A stretch of DNA of 64,000 bases from CAWKMN01 sp963850765 (GTDB taxonomy: Bacteria; Chloroflexota; Anaerolineae; Aggregatilineales; Aggregatilineaceae): NCBI GenBank assembly GCA_963850765.1, contig CAWKMN010000010.1, positions 186,001-250,000 on the forward strand, written 5' to 3'. Shown here one piece after another: positions 25,096 to 33,908 of this stretch. Below the pieces are notes generated by a model, which saw nothing but the letters and a program-made list of their open reading frames with translations, searched no databases and had not been told where the DNA came from. The translations under genes and the position numbers were made by a program. Position 1 is the stretch's first letter. Each line of letters begins with the position of its first letter.

Positions 25096-26897
25096 CTACC
25101 GCAGCGCGATCGCCTTGCTCTCCACCACGCCGTCGCCTGCGCGATGAACTCCGCCACCGGCATCGCGCCCAGATCCTCACCGGAGCGCAGCCGCACGCTG
25201 ACCGCGCCGTTCTGAATATCCCGGTCGCCCATCACCAGCATCCACGGGATCTTCTGCATCGTCGCCTCGCGGATCTTCGCGCCCATGCGCCCATCCGAGA
25301 TCATCGACCTTGACGCGCAGACCGTGCTGGTGCAGCTCGTCGGCGACCTGCCGCGCGTAGTCCAGGTGCCGATCCGCCACCGGGATCAGCGCGACCTGCA
25401 CCGGCGTGAGCCACGCCGGGAACGCGCCCGCGTAATGCTCGATCATCACCGCGACGAAGCGCTCCATGCTGCCATACAGCGCGCGGTGGATCATGATCGG
25501 GCGGTGGCGCTCGTTGTCCTCGCCCACGTATTCAAGCTCGAACCGCTCCGGCAGGTTGTAATCCACCTGCACCGTGCTGATCTGCCATTCGCGCTTGAGC
25601 GCATCGCGGATGATGAAGTCGAGCTTCGGACCGTAGAAGGCCGCTTCGCCCTCTTCCACCGTATACGTCAGCCCGCGCTTATCGCGCGGCGGCGATGATC
25701 GCCTGGGTCGCTTTCTCCCAGTTCTCGCTGCTGCCCACATACTTGTCGCTCTGTCGGGTCGCGGACCCCCACGCGCGCGCGGTAATCGCTCAGCCCCAGC
25801 CCGTTGAGGATGAATTCCACCAGATCGACCACCTTCAGGAACTCATCTTCCAACTGCTCCGGCGTGCAGAAGATATGCGCGTCATCCTGCGTGAAACCGC
25901 GCACGCGCGTCAGCCCATGCAGTTCGCCCGACTTCTCGTAGCGATACACCGTGCCGAACTCCGCCAGCCGCACCGGCAGATCGCGGTACGAGCGCAGCTC
26001 ATCCTTGTAGATGTGGATGTGGTGCGGGCAGTTCATCGGCTTGAGCATGAACAGATCGCCCTCGACCTCGAACGGCGCATACTGGCTGTCCTTATAGTAC
26101 GGGTAATGTCCCGACTTTTCGTACAGCGCCACCCGCGCGATATGCGGCGTCATGACCGGCTCGTAGCCGCGCTCGATCTGCACCTCGCGCAGGAACCGTT
26201 CGAGCTTGTCCCGCAGGATCGCGCCGTTCGGCTTCCACAGCGGCAGCCCCTTGCCGACCAGCGGGTTAAACGTGAACAGCCCCAGCTTCTGCCCGATGAT
26301 GCGGTGATCGCGCTTTTTGGCTTCTTCGAGCAGGTTCAGATATTCCTCAAGCTGTTCGGCCGTTTCCCAGGCCGTGCCATAGATGCGCGTGAGCATCTCG
26401 CGGTTTTCGTCGCCGCGCCAGTACGCGCCCGCCGGAGCTTTGAACGTGATGCTGATCGCGTCCGGGTTGATCTCGCGCGTATTGCCAACGTGCGGCCCCC
26501 GGCACAGGTCCTCGAACGTATCCTGCGTGTAGGTGCTGATCACCACGGGATCGCTCGTTTTTTCGCCGTATTCATCCACGCCGCCCCGTTCCAGCCCTTC
26601 GATCAGTTCGATCTTGTATGGCTGGTCGTTGAAGAGGTCGCGGGCCTCGTTGGCGCTGACTTCTTTGCGGGCGAACGCGTGCCCCTCGCTGATGATCTCG
26701 CGCATCCGGGCCTCGATCGCCGCCAGATCTTCCTCCGTCAGCGGGCGCGGCAGGTCGAAGTCGTAATAGAACCCGTCCTCGATGGGCGGTCCAATGGCGA
26801 TCTTGGCCTCTGGAAATTTTTCCAGCACGGCCTGCGCCATGACATGCGCCGTCGAATGGCGGATGCGGTACAGCTGGCTGTCCTGATAGCGTTCCAT
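25096..26897 (-). CDS. thrS: Threonyl-tRNA synthetase (four frameshifts)
   Basis: Class II synthetase for tRNA-Thr, about 600 residues when repaired. It starts at ATG 26897 after GAGGAGA with MERYQDSQLYRIRHSTAHVMAQ, so it lacks the N-terminal TGS domain but keeps the editing domain (RHSTAHVMAQ, and a C...H region in TQDTFEDLCRGPHV). Catalytic core: MNCPHHI (zinc Cys), motif 2 around VYRYEKSGELHGLTRVRGFTQDDAH (zinc His), RPIMIHRALYGSMERF, and the anticodon domain QVALIPVADRHLDYARQVADEL. Frame changes occur near 25755, 25680, 25300 and 25125; the repaired frame ends VVESKAIALR with stop at 25096. An essential gene with this many breaks indicates read errors. Expression is under the T-box leader at 27573-27828. 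Confidence 0.92.
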
Positions 26898-27168
26898 GTT
26901 CTCCTCGGTTCTTCTGGTCAGGTACGCACAACGCCGCCCGGTCGAGCCGGTGTGCGGCCCGCCATAGTTCCGGTGTGCAGTTGTGCAGAAACAGGCGAAA
27001 AGTCGTGTGTCAGCAGAGGCAAACTGCGCTGCGCCCTGGCGCCGCGCCCTGCATACCCTGCTGCCGTGTCGATACAGCACCAGCGGCAGGGACCAGCGCA
27101 GAATGTCCCTACCCGTGCTGCCCGGTAGTGCCATCAGTCGGAAGATCGGTCATCGGCGGTGCTCCTTC

Positions 27169-27510
27169 CTAGTGCTCTAACATGCCATCCCGGCACTGCG
27201 CGAAAACGCTCTCGAAAACACCCAGTGCCATCAGATTATCAACCACGTCCTCGATCACATCCGTCGTCAGCTTTTCGACAATGACATGCGGGATCTCCAA
27301 CGCTAAAAATTGAGTGGCGGCCAGCGCATGGTGCAGCTGCTTCGCAACGCCCAGGCTGACCTGCATCTCCTCCTGGAGATGGGCCAGGGTCACAAAATGT
27401 GCCTGCCAAAGCCGGTCATCTTCCATCTCAACCAGCACATCGGCGCTGTCGGTCTCCGGGTCAAAAGTCACTTGGGGGGCCGGTTCAATCCACACACGCT
27501 TGATTAACAC
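27169..27510 (-). CDS. Hypothetical protein between T-box and thrS
   Basis: A 113-residue protein I do not recognise. It starts at GTG 27510 with GAAGGAC upstream, about 60 nt after the T-box terminator and 270 nt before thrS, so it should be induced together with thrS under threonine limitation. The N-terminus reads MLIKRVWIEPAPQVTFDPETDSADVLVEMEDDRLW, reminiscent of small beta-rich proteins of unknown role; the C-terminal half is helical (IVEKLTTDVIEDVVDNLMALG). No signal peptide. Confidence 0.7.
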   Translation of the reverse strand: MLIKRVWIEPAPQVTFDPETDSADVLVEMEDDRLWQAHFVTLAHLQEEMQVSLGVAKQLHHALAATQFLALEIPHVIVEKLTTDVIEDVVDNLMALGVFESVFAQCRDGMLEH

Positions 27511-27572
27511 GGTCTGCGTCCTTCACTATCCGACATTTACATCTATAACAACATACTACAACGAATTGCCCC

Positions 27573-27610
27573 CAAAAATAAGACCCTCGCTCCAAATTGG
27601 GGCGAGGGTC
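27573..27610 (-). terminator. T-box intrinsic terminator
   Basis: GC-rich stem (27610-27600 with 27595-27584), then CTTATTTTT. Confidence 0.88.
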
Positions 27611-27828
27611 CGCGGTTCCACCCAACTTCGACACGAGCGAATGATCGTCGCCGTGTCCTCATGGTCGCTGCTAACGGAGCGGGCCGGCGTCGCTTAATAA
27701 GTCATCCGCTGACCGTTCTGCGACGCGTTCACGGGTGGTTTTCTCGGCGTCTGATCGGGCAGGCTTCCAGTGTGCGCCCCGCCCTCCCTGGGATCAGTCT
27801 CGGCCGGTACTCGTCCCGATCATCACGT
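27573..27828 (-). promoter_or_regulatory. T-box riboswitch, threonine type (controls the 113-aa gene and thrS)
   Basis: Minus-strand leader. Stem I carries the loop-E pieces AGTA (27812-27809) and GAGAAA just before a likely specifier ACC (27740-27738) followed by A, coding Thr. The T-box sequence GGTGGAACCGCGG lies at 27623-27611. It is followed at once by the terminator stem ACCCTCGCCCC/GGAGCGAGGGT and a T-rich tail (27610-27573). Uncharged tRNA-Thr should stabilise the antiterminator and allow transcription into the downstream genes. Reading the specifier one base earlier would give AAC (Asn); downstream thrS and the purine after the codon favour ACC. Confidence 0.92.
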
Positions 27829-27876
27829 TGAAAGGGAGATCGTTTGTTAGGGTTTGTTATTGCTGTTATTTCGACA

Positions 27877-27906
27877 GGATAAACCCAATATCGGGGCGCT
27901 GTCAAG
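27877..27906 (-). promoter_or_regulatory. Promoter of the T-box/thrS transcript
   Basis: Consensus -35 TTGACA (27906-27901), 18-nt spacer, -10 TATCCT (27882-27877). The start is predicted near 27870, giving a leader of about 360 nt before the first gene. Confidence 0.7.
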
Positions 27907-28002
27907 GTGGAATCGCCCCTGATCGCATATAACGACCCGTGCTCTTTGTGATATTCGCCCCTCTTTAAATCGCCCCACACGGAAAAAGGATCTTGAGCGG
28001 CT

Positions 28003-28142
28003 CCCCCTCTACGCGTGTGGAGAGGGGGTCGGGGGGTGAGGTAAACTCTCTCCCTGGCTCGGCCGGGGAGAGGGCAGGGTGAGGGGCGTCTTTGCTCCCC
28101 CCTCTCTACGCCGTGGAGAGGGGGCCGGGGGGTGAGGCTGTC
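28003..28142. repeat. R1 repeat cluster overlapping the TetR 3' end
   Basis: Three R1 units in a row; the last (28095-28142) supplies the final residues and stop codon of the TetR gene. Confidence 0.8.
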
Positions 28143-28687
28143 CCCTCCCACCCCGCCAGATACGCTTCCAGCGCCGCGTGCCACGAGGCCTCAACTCCGT
28201 CATCGGGGGGCAGATAGCCGGCGCGTTCGAGCACGACGAAGCCATGCAGCAGCGCCCACAGGCTCCGCAGCCCATCGATCGCGCGATCCGGCCCGGCAAG
28301 CTCGGCCAGCACAGCCGTCAGCGCCTCCAAATCCGCCAGAGACCCAGCGACAGGCTTTTGCCCGGCGTATAGCAGATCGTAGGCCACCGGGTGAGCCAGC
28401 GCATAGTCTCGATAGGCCTGCGCCAGGCTCAGAATGCGCGCCCGGCAGTCCCCATCGATGGCGGCCGCGGCCAAAACTTCCTCCATCAGCGCCTCGATCG
28501 TCAGTTCGTTGATCGCCTGCAGGAGATCCGTTTTGTTTTTGACATGGTGGTATAAAGACGGGGCTTTGATACCCAGGTTTTTCGCCAGCCGGTTGAGCGA
28601 GACGCCATCCAGGCCGTTGGCCTCGATCAACTCGCGTGCCGTTCGGATTATCGTATCGCGGTCCACCCGCGCCGGATAAGGGGCCAT
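28106..28687 (-). CDS. TetR family transcriptional regulator
   Basis: A 193-residue repressor. The N-terminal HTH reads DRDTIIRTARELIEANGLDGVSLNRLAKNLG...PSLYHHVKNKTDLL; the C-terminal ligand domain resembles the TetR_C_33/WHG type (YRDYALAHPVAYDLLYAG). The last residues, TASPPGPLSTA, and the stop are encoded by an R1 repeat, so the native end is probably near AALEAYLAGWEG. It lies 2 nt after the DUF4260 gene and is presumably co-transcribed; it may control that gene. Confidence 0.9.
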   Translation of the reverse strand: MAPYPARVDRDTIIRTARELIEANGLDGVSLNRLAKNLGIKAPSLYHHVKNKTDLLQAINELTIEALMEEVLAAAAIDGDCRARILSLAQAYRDYALAHPVAYDLLYAGQKPVAGSLADLEALTAVLAELAGPDRAIDGLRSLWALLHGFVVLERAGYLPPDDGVEASWHAALEAYLAGWEGTASPPGPLSTA

Positions 28688-28689
28688 GC

Positions 28690-29091
28690 CTACACCCGCT
28701 GCAAATGCGTGTCTTTAAAACCGGATTCGTACTTCAATCCATAGCCTAATAGCCGGTCCGCGCCAATATGCGCCAGCCAGATGATCGCGATCTGCATGCC
28801 AACCGGCTGCTCCGCGACAAAAGCCCCCACCAGCAGCGCCAGCGGCAGGGTGTAAACGTGGAATACATTGTAAACCCATGCGCCAATCCGCGGGTTAGCC
28901 AGATAGCCCAACATGGCCAGATCAGGCGCAAGGATCAGCACCGCCAGCGCCAGCCCGCTCCACCCTTGATCGACATACACCACGAGAGCGCTAACCAGCA
29001 CCCCCACCCCTTCAAGGCGCAGCAGCAAGCCGGGCAGCGTCAGCCCCCGGACCATGCGGTTGCTCCAGGTACTCGATGAAGCGTTCGCCAT
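28690..29091 (-). CDS. DUF4260 membrane protein
   Basis: A 133-residue integral membrane protein with about four helices, matching DUF4260: APDLAMLGYLANPRIGAWVYNVFHVY and IAIIWLAHIGADRLLGYGLKY. The ATG at 29091 has GGGAGAAG upstream and is preferred over the longer frame from 29133. The conserved His residues (VFHVY, LAHIGADR) could bind metal or substrate, but the function is unknown. Paired with a TetR regulator 2 nt downstream. Confidence 0.85.
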   Translation of the reverse strand: MANASSSTWSNRMVRGLTLPGLLLRLEGVGVLVSALVVYVDQGWSGLALAVLILAPDLAMLGYLANPRIGAWVYNVFHVYTLPLALLVGAFVAEQPVGMQIAIIWLAHIGADRLLGYGLKYESGFKDTHLQRV

Positions 29092-29215
29092 TGTCTTCTC
29101 CCACAAGCCTATCATCGTTAACCTTAATGCCAATATTATTCGTTTTATTGAAATATGTCAACGTGTATTGATGTTTTTGTTGTACGCGCTCTGAGAGTGT
29201 GTTTGCCAAGCTATT

Positions 29216-29475
29216 TTACCCCTCCCTAAATCCCTCCCCGTAAACGGAGAGGGACTTGGCACACTCCCCTTTCTCCGCGTGCGGGGATAAGGGGCGCCGA
29301 CTGAAGGTCGGACGGGGATAGGGGTAAACGCTTTCCGTACGCGCTCTGGCGATGGAGTTATCAGCCATGCCGCTGTATTCCCCTCTCCCTGGCTTGGCCG
29401 GGGGAGAAGGAGAGATGATCCCGGCCAAGTCCCTCTCCACCCTGTGGGGAGGGATTTAGGGAGGGGCTGTCTTTT
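29216..29475. repeat. R1 repeat cluster
   Basis: About 260 bases with at least four R1-type hairpins between divergently oriented DUF4260 and LCP genes. No gene seen. Confidence 0.75.
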
Positions 29476-29509
29476 CCTCCCCGTCAGATAAGCAGCGTAT
29501 GAGCGCGGG

Positions 29510-29537
29510 TTTACGCCCCGGCAGTTTGCGTTATAAT
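29510..29537 (+). promoter_or_regulatory. Promoter of the LCP gene
   Basis: -35 TTTACG (29510-29515), 16-nt spacer, -10 TATAAT (29532-29537); the ribosome site GGAGAGG precedes ATG 29564. Confidence 0.6.
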
Positions 29538-29563
29538 GCCCGGCGCAGAGACGGAGAGGGCGT

Positions 29564-30724
29564 ATGCGTATTCCGACATGGTTTGTCTTGATCTGGGTGG
29601 TCGTGCTGAGCGCGGTGGCCGTGGGCGCATCGATCTTCGCCTACGGGTTCGTGCGCGATCGCGCCACCGAGTTTGATACGGTGCTCGAACTGCCAGACCC
29701 GCCGCAAGTGGGCGATGACGATGACGAGGTCGAGCCGACCCGCACGCCTATACCGGCTACCCCCACCCCGCCGGAGCCGGATGCCAGCACCACGCTCGAA
29801 CCGGACACCACCGGGACCGCCAGCGGCGAGGACACCACGCCCGACGCCGTCCAGGCAGCGCAGCCGGACAGCGCCGATCCGGGCCTGTGGGATGATCCGC
29901 GCCGGGTATCGGTGCTGCTGATGGGCATTGATCAGCGCGCCGGCGAAGAGGGCACCTTCCCCACCGATACGATCATCCTCTTCTCGGTCGATCCGGTCGG
30001 CCAGACCGCCGCGATCCTCTCGATCCCGCGCGATCTGTGGGTGGAATACCCTGGTTTGGGGTCCAAAGGGCGCATCAACGGCGCGAATATCCTCGGGGAC
30101 GAGATCAATTACCCCGGCGGTGGTGGCCCGGCGTTTGCCGTGAAAGCCGTCGAGAAGACGCTCGGCCTGCGTATCTCCTACTACGTCCTGATCAACTTCG
30201 AGGTCTTTAACCGGCTGGTGGATGCGATCGGCCCGATCGAGGTCTGCCCAACCGAGACGATCCACGACGACAAATATCCCGACGGCAGCTATGGCTACAT
30301 CACCGTCCACTTTGACCCCGGCTGCCAGGAGCTTGACTCCGAACACCTGCTGCAATATGCCCGCGTGCGCCACGCCGACAGCGACATCGGCCGCTCCACC
30401 CGCCAGCAGGAAGTGATCCTGAGCATCCGCGACAAGGTGCTCTCGACCGGCGGCGTGACGGCGCTGCTGCCCGAAGCCCCGGCGCTCTGGGAATCCGTGC
30501 AGGACAACATCCGCACGAATTTCACCTTTGAGGATATGGTCAGGCTGGCCCGCACCGCCGAGGGCATTGCCGCCGAGAATATCCGCCAGGATCAGATCGC
30601 GTTCGAGGATGTGCAGATCGGCACCTCGCCCGACGGCGATCAAATCCTGGTGCCCATCGACTCCGACATCCGCCTGAAGATCCTGGACCTGTTCCGCCCC
30701 GCCGGCACCCCGGAAAGCAATTAG
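29564..30724 (+). CDS. LytR-CpsA-Psr (LCP) family cell-wall protein
   Basis: A 386-residue membrane-anchored enzyme. LCP proteins transfer glycopolymers from undecaprenyl pyrophosphate to peptidoglycan or protein. One N-terminal helix (6-30) is followed by an acidic Thr/Pro linker to about residue 105. The LCP core: VSVLLMGIDQRAG (Asp), TDTIILFSVDP, ILSIPRDLWVEYPG (catalytic Arg), GRINGAN, FEVFNRLVDAIGPIEV, and LQYARVRHADSDIGRSTRQQEVI (Arg-rich phosphate-binding region). Complete and unbroken. It stands alone between repeat blocks. The presence of LCP without outer-membrane genes suits a monoderm envelope. Confidence 0.94.
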   Translation: MRIPTWFVLIWVVVLSAVAVGASIFAYGFVRDRATEFDTVLELPDPPQVGDDDDEVEPTRTPIPATPTPPEPDASTTLEPDTTGTASGEDTTPDAVQAAQPDSADPGLWDDPRRVSVLLMGIDQRAGEEGTFPTDTIILFSVDPVGQTAAILSIPRDLWVEYPGLGSKGRINGANILGDEINYPGGGGPAFAVKAVEKTLGLRISYYVLINFEVFNRLVDAIGPIEVCPTETIHDDKYPDGSYGYITVHFDPGCQELDSEHLLQYARVRHADSDIGRSTRQQEVILSIRDKVLSTGGVTALLPEAPALWESVQDNIRTNFTFEDMVRLARTAEGIAAENIRQDQIAFEDVQIGTSPDGDQILVPIDSDIRLKILDLFRPAGTPESN

Positions 30725-31095
30725 CGGTTAGCGATTAGCGGTTAGCAGATTGGCTCCGCACACGGGATGAACGTCCCTACGTGCTCCTCTCCGGTGGGGA
30801 GGGATTTAGGGAGGGGTAAACGATGAGCACCGGAATAAAAACCTACCCCTGACAGGGGCCAACTCCCCCTCTCCGCGCGTGGAGAGGGGGCCGGGGGTGA
30901 GGTTACGCTAAAGGCCAATCGCTAACCGCTAACCGCTTCTTTAGGCCAGGGCTGAGGTAATCGCGCCCCGCCTCACGTTCAACACCAACCTTCCCTCTGG
31001 CGCGACACTGAAAATCCTGTAAACTGGTGTTAATCGCTGAACGCTGATAGCTAACGGCCAAGCGCTAACAGCTAATCGCTAACAGCTAAAAAACG
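30725..31095. repeat. Repeat-only intergenic stretch
   Basis: R3 'tagcggttagcgattagcgg' units (30722-30745 and 30905-30940), two R1 units, and further 'gctaacagctaatcgctaac' words (31030-31090) leading up to the next gene. No gene seen. Confidence 0.75.
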
Positions 31096-31123
31096 GCATC
31101 CAGAAAAGACAAAGATAGTTTAT

Positions 31124-32008
31124 ATGACCACCATGGAATCCCTTAACCGCGAGGAACGGCTGACCTTGCGGCAAATTCAGGCCCACATGCGCGAGGTGAT
31201 GAACGCGCAGCAGACCGTAGTCGAGCAGTTGGGCACCGTCGATGTGTATTTCCACCCGTCCAACCCCGACCCCTATCTGAACTGTGTCACGCCGCATCAG
31301 GGCGTGGCCTGGGTGCGCCGCGACGATCTCAACAGCGCCTTCGCCGGGCTGGAACGCCTGGGCCGGATCCCGCGCCTGATGTTTCAGGATGCGCTCTTCC
31401 CGGTGGCGTTTCAGCAGCAGCTTCGCTGGATGGGCCTTACCCTCGAAGATCAGCGCACTGTGCTGGTCTATCGCCCGATGTACGGTCCCCCGCTGCCCAA
31501 TGAGACGCCGCGCGGCCGCGTGCCCGAATCATTTGAGCCCGCCGTGACGATCACCGTCCCCACCAGCGAGCGCGATCTCGCGGTCTGGCTGCGCGTCTTC
31601 CGCGCCGGCTATTACAACACCGAAATGCTGGCCGTGGATCCCGATATGGTGCGGCCGCTGGTGCATGCGGTGGCTCGCGGCGAGAAGGTCTTTGTCATGG
31701 CGCACTATGAGCGATCGCCGTTGGGTGCCGCCCGGCTGGATGTGCGCGGCCATTCCGCCGAGATCGAAGCGGTGGTGACGGCGCCGCTGTGGCATGGCAT
31801 GGGCCTCGAACCGGCCTTGATCGCTTCATCAGTCCAGACTGTCCTGGGGCGCGGCGTGGATATTGTGTTCACCGTGACGCCGGTCGAAGATTACGCGCGC
31901 ATGTATCGCCACCTGGGTTTTGTGGAACTGACCCGCGTGCTGACGTACTGGCTGGCTGAAGATCAGGCCCGCACCTTTGCCCACACTCAAGGAGAGGCGA
32001 ACCATTGA
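31124..32008 (+). CDS. GNAT-like N-acetyltransferase (probable)
   Basis: A 294-residue protein. The C-terminal half follows the GNAT pattern: VFVMAHYERSPLGAARLDVRGHSAEIEAVVTAPLWHGMGLEPALIASSV (acetyl-CoA loop region, lacking a clean Q/RxxGxG/A), then DIVFTVTPVEDYARMYRHLGFVEL. The first half (about 140 residues) looks like a degenerate duplicate of the same fold. The substrate is unknown. It overlaps the next gene by 4 nt, so the two are coupled. Confidence 0.65.
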   Translation: MTTMESLNREERLTLRQIQAHMREVMNAQQTVVEQLGTVDVYFHPSNPDPYLNCVTPHQGVAWVRRDDLNSAFAGLERLGRIPRLMFQDALFPVAFQQQLRWMGLTLEDQRTVLVYRPMYGPPLPNETPRGRVPESFEPAVTITVPTSERDLAVWLRVFRAGYYNTEMLAVDPDMVRPLVHAVARGEKVFVMAHYERSPLGAARLDVRGHSAEIEAVVTAPLWHGMGLEPALIASSVQTVLGRGVDIVFTVTPVEDYARMYRHLGFVELTRVLTYWLAEDQARTFAHTQGEANH

Positions 32009-32868
32009 GCCAGAAAATCAACCAGAACTGGTACCGCCTGTTGGTCCCTGCCACCGATGCCCACCAGGTCGCGGCGGCGCTGCGCTCCGTGTTGGAAGCG
32101 CGGGAATACATCCCGTTTGATCCATTCCCCGGCGGGACCGGCACCCCTCCCGGCCTGACATCGACCGTGCGCCTGTTCGTCGCCCCACCCCAGGACGGCT
32201 GGGTCTGCGTGTTAGGCGAATATCCCGAAAATCTCATCGACAATGTGAGCCGCGAACTGGATTCGCCAGTCCTGTCCGGCTGGCTCACCGAGACGGAGAG
32301 CGGTTTCGCTCTGGTCGAGGGTTCGACGCGCCGGGACGATCCCGCCGCCTTCGAGCGTTACCTGCGCCCCGGCCAGCCGGCCGAGATGCTGCGGCGCGCG
32401 TTCGCCGGGGAAATCAAGGTCGAAGCGGTGGACAGCGACAAGCCGCCCGTCGCCGTCCTGGGCGCGGACTCGCTCCCACCGGAACTCCGCCAGTTAGCCG
32501 AAGACCAGGGCGCGGACCCGATCAAGGCCGGCAAGATGTTCGAGCGGATCAGCGGCACGCTGCTGAATCGATTGGGCGGCGGCGCGGGCAAGGAAGAGCA
32601 GGAACAGGCGCGCGCGATGATCATGGGCGGCGGGGGCATGGACATCTGGAACAGCCTGAAGGGGCAGCGCATCCGGGCGATTGCCGGTGTGTTGAGTCTC
32701 CCAGATAACTGGCGTCTGCCGTCACTGCAAGCGGTCCGCGATGCCTATCAGGTCTTCCGGCTGCGCCAGCGATCACCGCGTCTGGCCCTGATGCCCGGCG
32801 ATCGCGAAGCCATGCAGGCTGTGCCCGGCGCGCTCGATTACGTGGCCGTCTACATGGGGCACAAGTGA
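32005..32868 (+). CDS. Hypothetical protein coupled to the GNAT-like gene
   Basis: A 287-residue soluble protein, TTG start at 32005 overlapping the previous stop (TTGA). I do not recognise the family. The N-terminal 110 residues are alpha/beta (WYRLLVPATDAHQVAAALRSVLEAREYIPFDPFPGG). The middle has a Gly-rich segment (LLNRLGGGAGKEEQEQARAMIMGGGG), and the C-terminus is helical. There is no signal peptide or membrane helix. Coupling suggests the two act together. Confidence 0.6.
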   Translation: MSQKINQNWYRLLVPATDAHQVAAALRSVLEAREYIPFDPFPGGTGTPPGLTSTVRLFVAPPQDGWVCVLGEYPENLIDNVSRELDSPVLSGWLTETESGFALVEGSTRRDDPAAFERYLRPGQPAEMLRRAFAGEIKVEAVDSDKPPVAVLGADSLPPELRQLAEDQGADPIKAGKMFERISGTLLNRLGGGAGKEEQEQARAMIMGGGGMDIWNSLKGQRIRAIAGVLSLPDNWRLPSLQAVRDAYQVFRLRQRSPRLALMPGDREAMQAVPGALDYVAVYMGHK

Positions 32869-32899
32869 CCTCATCCCTGACGCAAACAAATAGCGGGTA

Positions 32900-33275
32900 T
32901 GTTTTTGTAGGCGCGGATTAACAACCCACACGCATTAAGTTATCTATCCGAAAATCTATTTTTTGTAGGGGCATATTGAAATACGCCCAATAGGTGTCAA
33001 CTTAAGCGCCTATCGGCGGGTTGGCCCCTCCCTAAATCCCTCCCCACGCGGTGGAGAGGGACTTGGCGGCGCGCGGTTTCCCCCTCTCCACCCGGTGGGG
33101 AGGGGGCAGGGGGAGGGGCTAATGCCGGGTGACGACCGTTACGCCACCTTATCTTGACGCTCATTGGACATATTGAAATACGCCCCTATGGAATCCAGCA
33201 ATTTGCCGATAGCCCGTTACTATGCAAATGATCTGGAACCACACCGTAGGGGCAGGTTTGCAAACCTGCCCCCGC
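32900..33275. repeat. Intergenic repeats (R1 and 'gtaggggc' palindromes)
   Basis: About 375 bases with two 'tgtaggggcatattgaaatacgcccctat' type palindromes (32960-33000 and 33165-33190), an R1 pair (33027-33120) and a GGGGCAGGTTTGCAAACCTGCCCC palindrome at 33249-33272. No gene seen. Confidence 0.75.
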
Positions 33276-33321
33276 CATAATCGAAAATATTCTCAGCACA
33301 CACCCGGACAAGGTACTCGCC

Positions 33322-33900
33322 ATGGCCCGCTCTGATCGCGAGCGCTGGGATCGGCGCTATGCCGCGCCCGGCCCTGATCGTCCGAAGGAGCCAAATCCCC
33401 TCCTGCTGGCGCACACGCCACCGGCACCGCCATCGGCACCGCCGCCTTCGCCCGGTGCGCGGGCGCTCGAACTGGCGTGCGGCCTCGGCCATAACGCGAT
33501 CTGGCTGGCCGGACAGGGCTATACCGTCGATGCGCTGGACATCAGCCTGGCAGGGCTGCGCCGCGCGCGTGCCGCGATGCTCCGGCAGGGAGTCCGTGGG
33601 GTGAACTTCATCGCGGCCGACCTGGATCATTTTGTGCTGCCGGTTTATGCCTACGATCTGGTGATCGTGTTTCGCTTCCTGGATCGCGCCCTGTTTCCGG
33701 CAATTCGGTCGCGGGTGCGGCCCGGCGGCCGGGTGATCTACGAGACGTTCAACGTCCGCCACCTGGAGCGCATGCCCGACTGTTCTCCGCATCATGTGTT
33801 GCAGTTAGGTGAGCTTCCGCGCTATTTCTCTGATTGGAATGTGTTAGCCGCCAGCGACGAGGGCATGACTAGCGGGATCGTCGCTCAGAAGCCGGAGTAA
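33322..33900 (+). CDS. Class I SAM-dependent methyltransferase
   Basis: A 192-residue Rossmann-fold methyltransferase of the TehB/UbiE-like type. The start ARSDRERWDRRYAAPGP is typical of this group; motif I is ALELACGLGHNAIWLAGQG, then VDALDIS (ribose-binding acid), NFIAADLDHFVLP, and RVRPGGRVIYETFN. The Pro-rich stretch at residues 30-45 is unusual. The substrate is unknown; relatives act on small toxic compounds. Nine nt before the secreted propeller gene, so probably co-transcribed. Confidence 0.87.
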   Translation: MARSDRERWDRRYAAPGPDRPKEPNPLLLAHTPPAPPSAPPPSPGARALELACGLGHNAIWLAGQGYTVDALDISLAGLRRARAAMLRQGVRGVNFIAADLDHFVLPVYAYDLVIVFRFLDRALFPAIRSRVRPGGRVIYETFNVRHLERMPDCSPHHVLQLGELPRYFSDWNVLAASDEGMTSGIVAQKPE

Positions 33901-33908
33901 ACGTAAAG

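Noticed and set aside
27729..28184. A 151-codon minus-strand frame over the T-box and R1 repeats
   Set aside because: Its product is repeat-derived (TPRPPLHG...) and it overlaps the T-box leader.
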